Source: Halopiger aswanensis
GTDB taxonomy: Archaea > Halobacteriota > Halobacteria > Halobacteriales > Natrialbaceae
Length of the DNA stretch: 64,000 nucleotides
Direction of reading: 5' to 3'
NCBI RefSeq assembly: GCF_003610195.1
Contig: NZ_RAPO01000001.1
Coordinates: 1,302,001 to 1,366,000 of the forward strand
The first letter of the stretch is position 1; the number at the start of each line of letters is the position of its first letter. The notes under the pieces are model-generated. The model did not search any database, was not told where the DNA came from, and was given only the letters and a program-made list of their open reading frames with translations. Position numbers and translations under genes: made by a program. Positions 8,016 to 14,949 of this stretch are shown piece by piece.

Positions 8016-9560
8016 TCAGCTGCCGTTCGGCGGTTCTTCGGCCACGCCCTCGATCGCGTGGATCTGAACGTCCGTCGGTCGCTTCGTGAACTGTCCCAGC
8101 GCGTCCGCGACGATCCGCTCGACGCCGCGGTCGGCCGCCAGATCGAGCAGTCGTTGAGAAAGAATCCCGTCCAGAACGACCGTCGACGGGACCGTCTCGA
8201 GGGCCTCGAGGGCGTCGTAGGCCTCGCCGGCGTCGGCGTCGTCGATCGCTTCGCCGTTCGCATCGAGGAATCGAACGCGATCGGAGTCTCCCCGGATGAC
8301 GTCGGTGGCGTGCTCGTAGACGGTCGTCGGCTCGGGTTCGGTCGCGTCCGCGTCGTCCGCACGGGGCTCGGCCGCAGCCCCGGCGTCTGTCCCGGTGTCC
8401 GCCGCTGACTCGGCGCTCTCGGTTCCGGAGCTCGGTTCGCTGTCGTTCGCGGGTGCGGGCCGCATCTCATCCTCGAGATCGGCGCTAGTGCTCGAGTCCG
8501 ATGCCGATCGCGTACTGCCTGCGGCGTTCGACTCGAGCGACTGCGTCGGATCGGTTCCCGCCGACTCGTACTCGCGGGGTGATCGCGTCCCGTCGATCGC
8601 CGGCGAGCGCGGGAGGGCGTCGCTCGCAGTCGAGTCGGTGCCCGCGCCGCTGCCGTTCGTCTCGTCGGTCGTGTCGGACGTCTCGGTCGCGTCCGGAGCC
8701 GGCGCGGGCGTCGTACTCCCGTCGGTCGCGGCGACGGCTTCACGGGGCTCGTTCAGTCCCGAAACCGTCTCGTAGGGAACCTTGTTCCGCAGCGCGGCGA
8801 ACAGTTGGTGGTGGTCGAGTTCCTCGACCGACTCTCCGGCCGGGGCGAAGGCGACGTAGTCGATGTCGCCGACCTGCGAGAGTTCCTCGAGGATGAGGTC
8901 GCCGCCGCGGTCGCCGTCGAGGAAGGCGGTGACGGTCCGGTGACGGGTGAGTTCGGCGACGGCATCGGGGACGTTCGTCCCCTCGACCGCGATGGCGTTC
9001 TTGACCCCGTACTTGAGGAGGGTGAGGACGTCTGCGCGGCCCTCGACGACGATGATCGCGTCGCTCTCGGCGACCCGCGGGCCGGCGGGCAGACCCTCGT
9101 ACTCGGTGATATCCTCGACGCGGACGTGCTGGCGGACCTCCGCGAGGATCTCCTCGGAGCTCATCACGCTGTCGTCGAAGGCCGTGTGCAGCAGCTCCTT
9201 CGCGCGGTCGACGACCTCCTTGCGCTTCGCGGCCCGGACGTCCTCGATCTCGGTCACCTCGAGATCGGCGCGGCAGGGACCGATCCGGGTGATCGTCTCG
9301 AGGGCGGCGGCCAGCGTCGCGGTTTCGACCTTGTCGAGGCTGGTCGCGATGGTGAGGTGGCCGTGTGACTGGCCGGCGGTACTGGCTATTTCGACGTCGA
9401 TACGACCGACTTTCTGCGACTGGCGGAGATCGCGGAGATCGAGTTCGTCGCCGAGCAGGCCTTCGGTCTGCCCGAAGACGGCGCCGACGACGTCGCTCCG
9501 CTCGACGACCCCGTCAGCCGTGACGTCCGCGTGAATGAGGTATTTCGACGTGTCTTCCAT
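8016..9560 (-). CDS. dnaG: Archaeal DnaG-type primase / exosome-associated protein
   Basis: The 514-residue protein is the archaeal DnaG homolog, which has a Toprim core and is known both as a primase-like protein and as a subunit bound to the archaeal exosome. The N-terminal archaeal DnaG region spans about residues 1-160. The Toprim domain follows, with VVEGRADV (catalytic Glu, near 172) and FLDGDRGGD (DxD motif, near 218). A low-complexity Ser/Thr/Asp/Glu-rich linker covers about 275-415, before a conserved C-terminal domain starting VIRGDSDRVRFLD. The ATG at 9560 is preferred to an upstream in-frame ATG because MEDTSKYLIHADVTADG matches the usual start. The linker is long for the family. 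Confidence 0.95.
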   Translation of the reverse strand: MEDTSKYLIHADVTADGVVERSDVVGAVFGQTEGLLGDELDLRDLRQSQKVGRIDVEIASTAGQSHGHLTIATSLDKVETATLAAALETITRIGPCRADLEVTEIEDVRAAKRKEVVDRAKELLHTAFDDSVMSSEEILAEVRQHVRVEDITEYEGLPAGPRVAESDAIIVVEGRADVLTLLKYGVKNAIAVEGTNVPDAVAELTRHRTVTAFLDGDRGGDLILEELSQVGDIDYVAFAPAGESVEELDHHQLFAALRNKVPYETVSGLNEPREAVAATDGSTTPAPAPDATETSDTTDETNGSGAGTDSTASDALPRSPAIDGTRSPREYESAGTDPTQSLESNAAGSTRSASDSSTSADLEDEMRPAPANDSEPSSGTESAESAADTGTDAGAAAEPRADDADATEPEPTTVYEHATDVIRGDSDRVRFLDANGEAIDDADAGEAYDALEALETVPSTVVLDGILSQRLLDLAADRGVERIVADALGQFTKRPTDVQIHAIEGVAEEPPNGS

Positions 9561-9671
9561 TGGAGATCTCTCCCCGGCGGGGGAGGCGGTGACGCGAGAG
9601 GCGTACAGAGACCGTTTATGACGAATGTGGGTCGTGACGGGCAAATAGCTGTTGACATCCGGAATGTCCGA

Positions 9672-10586
9672 CTAGTACGCGGGCCGATACCAGTACCAGT
9701 AGAGCGTGACGGCGAGCAACACCGCGAGCCCGCCGAGGAAGAAGAGCAGTCCCGGCGGCACCGTCTGCAGGACGGCGTCGGCCGCTTCGGCCCCGCCGTC
9801 GGCCGCGTTCTCGAGCGTGCCGTCGCCGCCGTCCGGCGCGGCGTCGAACGTCTCGTTGATATCGGTCGCCGAATCGCCGCCCGCATCTGCGCCGTCCTCG
9901 GCGCCTGCGTCGGCGGTATCCGTCCCACCGTCTCCGTCTGCGGAGTCGGACGATTCCTCGGCGATCGACATGTCGTCTCCTCCCTCCTCGTCGCCGTCGC
10001 TGCTGTCTGCACTGTCGGCGCCGTTGCCTTCTGCTCCGTTGCCGTTACCGGATCGGTCGTCGGCTGCATCGTTCGATTCCGACACCGCGGCGCCGTTAGC
10101 GCCGCCGGCACCGCCGCCGTCGCCGGCTGATTCCGTCCGAGCCGCTCCGAACCACTCCGTCAGTCCGTACTGGACGAGGAGGCTCCCGCCGGCGAGCGCG
10201 CCGATACCGCCGATCAGCCGCGACAGCGCCGTCTTGAGTTGCGAGGCCGTCGACTCGTCGCTCGTGACGATCAACGGCCCGTCGGTCGTCGCGTAGACGC
10301 TCATCTCGTTGCCACGCGAGGAGTACCAGGTGTCGACGACCTCGACGAGGCCGGCCTCCTCTAAGTTCTCGAGGTGGTAGCGAACGTTCTGAATCGAGGA
10401 GTCGATGGCGTCGGCGACGTCGCTGGGCGTCCCCGGTTCCTCGTCGAGGCGTGCGTAGATCCGGCGAGCCGTCGTCGACGAAAGGGCGCTGAACACCGCG
10501 TCGGCGTCCTCCCCCTCGAGTTCGACGACGCGGGGTTGCCCCTCCTCTGGCGACGTTTCCGATCGGAAGGGGAACAGACGGGCCAT
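9672..10586 (-). CDS. Winged-helix transcriptional regulator with membrane anchor
   Basis: The 304-residue protein begins with an ArsR-like winged helix (about residues 25-105): VFSALSSTTARRIYARL, then the recognition region SDVADAIDSSIQNVRYHLENLEEAGLV. A hydrophobic segment (IGGIGALAGGSLLVQYGL) follows near 135-152, then a long Gly/Asp/Glu/Ala-rich linker. The C-terminal membrane helix is LLFFLGGLAVLLAVTLYWYWY, ending RPAY. This layout suggests a membrane-tethered regulator that could sense envelope or ionic state, but the target genes are unknown. The start at 10586 gives MARLFPFRS and lies about 30 bases from a TATA-like box. Confidence 0.85.
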   Translation of the reverse strand: MARLFPFRSETSPEEGQPRVVELEGEDADAVFSALSSTTARRIYARLDEEPGTPSDVADAIDSSIQNVRYHLENLEEAGLVEVVDTWYSSRGNEMSVYATTDGPLIVTSDESTASQLKTALSRLIGGIGALAGGSLLVQYGLTEWFGAARTESAGDGGGAGGANGAAVSESNDAADDRSGNGNGAEGNGADSADSSDGDEEGGDDMSIAEESSDSADGDGGTDTADAGAEDGADAGGDSATDINETFDAAPDGGDGTLENAADGGAEAADAVLQTVPPGLLFFLGGLAVLLAVTLYWYWYRPAY

Positions 10587-10614
10587 TTGGGTCGGATAGC
10601 ATTCTCTCTCCGAC

Positions 10615-10622
10615 ACTTATAC
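10615..10622 (-). promoter_or_regulatory. TATA-like box of the membrane-anchored HTH gene
   Basis: On the minus strand this reads GTATAAGT and is centred about 30 bases upstream of the chosen start codon at 10586. That matches the usual haloarchaeal TATA spacing for leaderless or short-leader transcripts. It supports the start choice. No experimental start site is available. Confidence 0.5.
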
Positions 10623-10800
10623 TCCTTTTCCTACCTGAAAGGGATCTTTTAGCTACGCGGAATCGCTGGCGGGCACCGGGATGACGGCTGTCACTGCGAC
10701 GGTTGACCGGGGATCGACGACGCGCAGGGCTGAAGAACGATTGTCTTCAATATTGGGTACCGAACGAAACAATTACCCACATCGACTACTGAGCGCCGAT

Positions 10801-11067
10801 ATGCGACGTCTCGAACTCGGCGGGTGGATCGTCGTTGGGGTTGTACTCTGTGCACTGGCGATTCCGTGGTTCCTCTGGGGCAACGACGCGACCGTCGCCG
10901 GACTGCCGCTGTGGCTCTGGTGGCACGTCGGCTGGATGGGTCTCGCGTCGCTGGTCTTCTGGTACTTCGCCCAGCGAGCGTGGGGGCTCGGCATCGAACC
11001 GCGCTCCGTAGAACGGGACGCGGAACCGAACGACGCGCGCTCGCCGTCGGGCGGTGATGCGCCGTGA
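10801..11067 (+). CDS. DUF3311-type small membrane protein, partner of the SSS transporter
   Basis: The 88-residue protein has two hydrophobic segments (WIVVGVVLCALAIPWFLW and WHVGWMGLASLVFWYFA) and a short charged tail, as expected for DUF3311. Members of this family sit directly upstream of sodium:solute symporter genes, in the manner of the YhdT-PanF pair. Here the stop codon overlaps the GTG start of the symporter gene (GTGA), so the two are translationally coupled. It is probably a small subunit or assembly factor of that transporter. Confidence 0.85.
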   Translation: MRRLELGGWIVVGVVLCALAIPWFLWGNDATVAGLPLWLWWHVGWMGLASLVFWYFAQRAWGLGIEPRSVERDAEPNDARSPSGGDAP

Positions 11068-12629
11068 CGGCCTCGCTGCCGCTGCAACTCGGCATCATCG
11101 TCGGCTACCTCCTGCTGGCGCTGGCCGTCGGGCTGATCGCCTACCGACTCACGGATCGGACCGCCGAGGACTTCTACCTCGCGAGTCGGACGCTCGGCAC
11201 CGTCGTCCTCCTCTTTACGACCTTCGCGACGCTGCTGTCGGCGTTCACCTTCTTCGCCGGCCCGAACGTCGCCTACGCGCAGGGTCCCGAGTGGATTCTC
11301 GTGATGGGCCTGATGGACGGGATCATCTTCGCGATCCTCTGGTACGTCATCGGCTACAAGCAGTGGCTGCTGGGCCAGCAGCGGGGCTACGTCACCCTCG
11401 GCGAGATGCTCGGCGAGCGCTTCGCTTCGAAACGACTCCGCGGTCTCGTCGCCGGCGTGAGTCTGCTGTGGCTGTTCCCCTACGTCATGCTCCAGCAGGT
11501 CGGCGCCGGGACGGCGCTCGAGGCGCTGACCGACGGCGCGGTCCCCTACGCGGCCGGTGCAGGGCTGATCACCGCGTTCATGATTCTCTACGTCGTCGTC
11601 GCCGGAATGCGCGGGATCGCCTGGACCGACACCCTGCAGGGCGCCTTCATGCTCGTCACGACCTGGGTCGCTCTGCTGTGGCTGCTGGCCGAAGTCGGCG
11701 GGCCCGGCGCCGCGACGGCGGCGCTGGCCTCGAGCGACGAAACTGCACAGTTCCTCTCGTTAGGCAGCGACTACTACACGCCCCGCTGGATGCTCTCGAC
11801 GGCGATCACGATCGGGTTCGGCGTCGCGATGTTCCCGCAGGTGAACCAGCGGTTCTTCGCCGCGGGGTCGCGGACGGTGCTCAAACGATCGTTCGCGCTG
11901 TGGCCGATCCTCTGTGTTCTCCTCTTTGTTCCGTCGTTCATGCTCGGCGCGTGGGCGCGCGGGCTCGGCGTCTCGGTGCCGGAGGGCGGCAACGTCCTCC
12001 CCGCCGTGCTGTCCGAGTACACGCCGCTCTGGTTCGCTGCGCTCGTCATCGCCGGCGCGATGGCCGCGATGATGTCCTCCTCGGACTCGATGCTACTGTC
12101 GGGGTCGTCGTACTTCACGCGGGACCTCTACCGGCCGTTCGTCGACCGGAACCTCTCGGACCGCCGCGAGGACCTGCTGGCTCGCGCCGGCGTCGTCGTC
12201 TTCGCGACGGGTGCGTTCGTCGCGAGCCTGCTCAGTCCCGCGCCCCTGTTCGACATCGGCGACGCGGCCTTCAGCGGCTTCGCGCAGCTCGCCCTGCCCG
12301 TCCTCGTCGCGCTCTACTGGCGGCGGACGACCCGCACCGGCATCACCGCCGGCATCCTCGGCAGCCAGGCGTTCTACCTCGGGAACCTGTTCGTCGGCGC
12401 GATCGTCGGCGCGCTCGAGGCGCTCGCGGTCGTCCCGCTTCTCGGCGAGGTCACGCCCGCGCTGGTCGCCGTCGCCACGACGGTCTTCCAGGGGACCTAC
12501 CTGGGCTGGACGGCCGGCCTCGTCGGCATGGCGCTCGGACTCGTCCTCACCGTGGGCGTCTCGCTGGTCACGACACCGGCGGCCGACGAGCGGCGGGCGA
12601 TCTACTTCGACGGACTGCGGGCGGACTGA
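11064..12629 (+). CDS. Sodium:solute symporter (SSS family) permease
   Basis: This is a 521-residue, about 13-helix membrane protein of the sodium:solute symporter superfamily. Typical segments include DFYLASRTLGTVVLLFTTFATLLSAFTFFAGP (helices 2-3), QQRGYVTLGEMLGERF and AAMMSSSDSMLLSGSSYFTRDLYRP, the conserved helix-8 region with Ser residues that often ligate sodium. It starts with GTG at 11064, overlapping the stop of the DUF3311 gene. The substrate cannot be told from sequence; carboxylates, pantothenate-like compounds or amino acids are all possible. Confidence 0.9.
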   Translation: MTASLPLQLGIIVGYLLLALAVGLIAYRLTDRTAEDFYLASRTLGTVVLLFTTFATLLSAFTFFAGPNVAYAQGPEWILVMGLMDGIIFAILWYVIGYKQWLLGQQRGYVTLGEMLGERFASKRLRGLVAGVSLLWLFPYVMLQQVGAGTALEALTDGAVPYAAGAGLITAFMILYVVVAGMRGIAWTDTLQGAFMLVTTWVALLWLLAEVGGPGAATAALASSDETAQFLSLGSDYYTPRWMLSTAITIGFGVAMFPQVNQRFFAAGSRTVLKRSFALWPILCVLLFVPSFMLGAWARGLGVSVPEGGNVLPAVLSEYTPLWFAALVIAGAMAAMMSSSDSMLLSGSSYFTRDLYRPFVDRNLSDRREDLLARAGVVVFATGAFVASLLSPAPLFDIGDAAFSGFAQLALPVLVALYWRRTTRTGITAGILGSQAFYLGNLFVGAIVGALEALAVVPLLGEVTPALVAVATTVFQGTYLGWTAGLVGMALGLVLTVGVSLVTTPAADERRAIYFDGLRAD

Positions 12630-12705
12630 CTACCCGCCCGGCACCGTTCGCAACCGGCGCCAGAGAGCAACACACCGAAAAGGACCGCCCGCGTACGCGA
12701 GTCCG

Positions 12706-13347
12706 ATGACCGCAGACCTGCCGGCGTCGCTTTCCGACTCGTGGCGCCCCGCCGGAACCAAGACCGGCGAGTCGAGCGTGATGGTCGCGTCGATCACCGC
12801 CGAAACGACGCTGTACGAACCCCTCGAGCCGACCGAACTCGCCGATCTGGCCGCGAGCAAGATCCCCCTCCGCTCGCTGTTCGTCGTCGACCTGTCGGTC
12901 TCGCCGTCGCTGTCGACGATCGGCGTCTCCCCGTCGGCCGTGTTCGAGAAGGCCGCACCCAAGGCGAAGAACCAGTTCGTCGACACCGTCGAGGACGAGG
13001 GGCTGGTCGTCGAGGACACCCGCGATACCCTCGAGTTCGAGGGGCCGAACGGCGAAGCCGGCAAGTGGTACGTGCTCGACGTCAGCTATCCGCTCGAGGG
13101 AGCCAGCGAGTCGGCCGACGATACCGACGGCGACGACGGCCAGTCCGAGACCGACCGCATCGCCGCCGAAGCCAACGTCGCCGTCTGGCCGACCGACTCG
13201 AGTTTCGGCGTCGCCGGCGGCATCCTCCCGCTCGAGAACGGCGTCGCGGACGTCTCGGACGAAGCCGAGGCCGTCGCCCCGGATCGCGACCGGGACACGA
13301 TCGCAGAATTGGTCGAGAGGATCGATCTCGAAGCCGAGAGCGACTAA
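12706..13347 (+). CDS. Conserved haloarchaeal protein of unknown function
   Basis: This is a 213-residue soluble acidic protein starting MTADLPASLSDSW. Its beta-rich core has segments such as SVMVASITAETTLYEPL, SLFVVDLSVSPSLSTIG and GKWYVLDVSYPL. An acidic disordered insert near residues 130-150 separates these from the last strands (NVAVWPTDSSFGVAGGILPL). No signal peptide or membrane helix is present. It lies 76 bases after the symporter gene and overlaps the convergent ProRS gene by four bases at the stop codons. I do not recognise a function. Confidence 0.75.
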   Translation: MTADLPASLSDSWRPAGTKTGESSVMVASITAETTLYEPLEPTELADLAASKIPLRSLFVVDLSVSPSLSTIGVSPSAVFEKAAPKAKNQFVDTVEDEGLVVEDTRDTLEFEGPNGEAGKWYVLDVSYPLEGASESADDTDGDDGQSETDRIAAEANVAVWPTDSSFGVAGGILPLENGVADVSDEAEAVAPDRDRDTIAELVERIDLEAESD

Positions 13348-14609
13348 GGCGCGGCCCGCTCGACGATGTCGGCCACAGCTTCGACGGGCGCGTATCGCGT
13401 CGTGCCATCGCGCGCCTCGAGTTCGATCTCGCCGGTCTCCCGATAGTGGTTCCCGAGGATCACCTTCCAGGGAACGCCGAGCAGATCGCTCTCGGCGAAC
13501 CGTTCGCCGATCGTCTGCTCGGGGTCGTCAAACAGGAGCGTCTCATCCCGACCGCACGCGTCGTACAGGCGATCAGCTACGTCGCGGAGGTCGCCGTCGT
13601 ACTCGAGGGGGACGATCGAAGTAACGAACGGCGCCACCCGATCATGTCTGCTACCGGGCCAGTAACACCCGTTTTCGTCGCCGTGCTGTTCGACGATCGC
13701 GTGGAGAAGTCGCTCGATACCGATGCCGTAGCTGCCCATCACCACGTCTCGTTCGCCGCCGTCGGCGTCGTCGACGGTCAGTCCCGCGGGTTCGGTATAC
13801 CGCGTCCCAAGTTTAAACGCGTGGCCGATCTCGATTCCCTCACCAGCCGCAAGCCGGCCGCCGCACTCGGGACAGGGATCTCCGGCCGACAGGTCCGCGG
13901 TCGGCGACTCGTCAGTGACGCCAAATCGACAGTCTGCGGCCGTACACCGGTGAAGTACGCACGTTCCGGTGTCGGCGAGCGCGACGAACTCCTCGGAGTT
14001 CGATCCGCCCATAACGCTGTTCTCAGCGACAGTAATCGCGAACTCGAGGCCGAGCAAATCGAAGATCCGTACGTACGCTGCACGGACCCGGTCGTAGTAG
14101 GTCTCGAGCGAATCGTCTGTCGCGTGTAGGCTGTAGGCGTCTTTCATCGTGAATTCCTTCGTCCGAACGAGACCGTTTCGCGCGTGATCGTCGCGGTACT
14201 TTGATGTTACTTGGTACAGCAGGACGGGGAGATCCTCGTAAGAGCGGACGACCCCATCCACGAGGTGGACGACCCCCTCTTCGTGGGACGGTGCCAGACA
14301 CAGGTGCTTCCCGTCCCGATTCTCGAGCGTGAACATCTCGTCATCGAAGTTCGCCCAGCGGCCGCTCCGTTTCCAGATCCCGCTGTCGTTCAGCGAGGGA
14401 AGCCTGACCCGTTGCCCGCCGATGGCGTTCATCTCGCGTGCAATGATCGAGATGATATTCTCTCGAACGCGCTGGCCGATAGGCGTGAAGCCGTAGAGGC
14501 CGCTACCGAACCGGCGGACGAGTCCCGCCCGCATCGTCAGTGCGACGGTCGCGTTCTCGTGACCGTCCGCCTCGCGGCTCGCGAATGGGAGCATCTCGCT
14601 ACGTCGCAT
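13344..14609 (-). CDS. proS: Bacterial-type prolyl-tRNA synthetase lacking the editing domain
   Basis: This is a class II aminoacyl-tRNA synthetase (421 aa). Motif 1 contains GSGLYGFTPIGQRVRENI. Motif 2 runs as QVTSKYRDDHARNGLVRTKEF followed by MKDAYSLH. Motif 3 is GSYGIGIERLLHAIVEQH. A C-terminal HGTP anticodon-binding domain starts with VTSIVPLEYDGD. It matches bacterial ProRS rather than the archaeal/eukaryal type. The INS editing domain that normally follows motif 2 is absent; in its place is a short insert with Cys pairs including CPEC that looks like a zinc ribbon (about residues 205-240). Base composition is lower in GC than neighbouring genes, which suggests transfer. The start at 14609 (MRRSEMLPFAS) matches bacterial starts. 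Confidence 0.85.
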   Translation of the reverse strand: MRRSEMLPFASREADGHENATVALTMRAGLVRRFGSGLYGFTPIGQRVRENIISIIAREMNAIGGQRVRLPSLNDSGIWKRSGRWANFDDEMFTLENRDGKHLCLAPSHEEGVVHLVDGVVRSYEDLPVLLYQVTSKYRDDHARNGLVRTKEFTMKDAYSLHATDDSLETYYDRVRAAYVRIFDLLGLEFAITVAENSVMGGSNSEEFVALADTGTCVLHRCTAADCRFGVTDESPTADLSAGDPCPECGGRLAAGEGIEIGHAFKLGTRYTEPAGLTVDDADGGERDVVMGSYGIGIERLLHAIVEQHGDENGCYWPGSRHDRVAPFVTSIVPLEYDGDLRDVADRLYDACGRDETLLFDDPEQTIGERFAESDLLGVPWKVILGNHYRETGEIELEARDGTTRYAPVEAVADIVERAAP

Positions 14610-14949
14610 CGGACCACCCGTCACGACGGTTTCGACGGTCAGTTCGAACCGTCCCTGTACAATGAACGCACCGCTCGAGTTCGCGGTCAGACTCGGTCTC
14701 AAGCCGGCGATCAACGAGATCAACTTCGAGCTGTCTGTCGATGTGACCGTTACCACAGCAGGCGCTGGGGAGCGTCGCGGACAGTACGATAACTACTAGG
14801 TGAGAATCAGTCGCGTTCTCGCGGAACCCAGCCGTGAGCCGCGCCGGACTCACGGTTGCTGGGGTGTTCGGGTTGGAACATGCAGCCGAAGTGTTAGCGG
14901 CCGAAAAGAAATAGGTTCGGGAGGTGTGGGAAACGAACTCAAACAATCC
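14610..14949. other. Intergenic region upstream of ProRS and downstream of mutL
   Basis: This 340-base stretch lacks a convincing gene. A 45-codon plus-strand frame at 14662-14799 (starting MNAPLEFAVRL) has no recognisable family. A hairpin at 14828-14862 is described separately. The region is poorer in GC than its surroundings and may be the flank of an acquired segment that carries the ProRS gene. The ProRS promoter should lie here but no clear TATA box stands out. Confidence 0.5.
14828..14862. repeat. Inverted repeat (bulged hairpin) upstream of the ProRS gene
   Basis: The arms are CCAGC-CGTGAG on the left and CTCACG-GTT-GCTGG on the right, with a 10-base loop, giving an 11-base-pair stem with a 3-base bulge. 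It may be a transcription terminator, an RNA structure or the end of a lost mobile element. No adjacent target-site duplication is apparent. Confidence 0.5.

Noticed and set aside
14662-14799. 45-codon frame starting MNAPLEFAVRL in the gap upstream of the ProRS gene
   Set aside because: There is no family similarity that I can see, it overlaps the probable ProRS leader, and it is short enough to occur by chance. It is kept only as a note in the intergenic entry.
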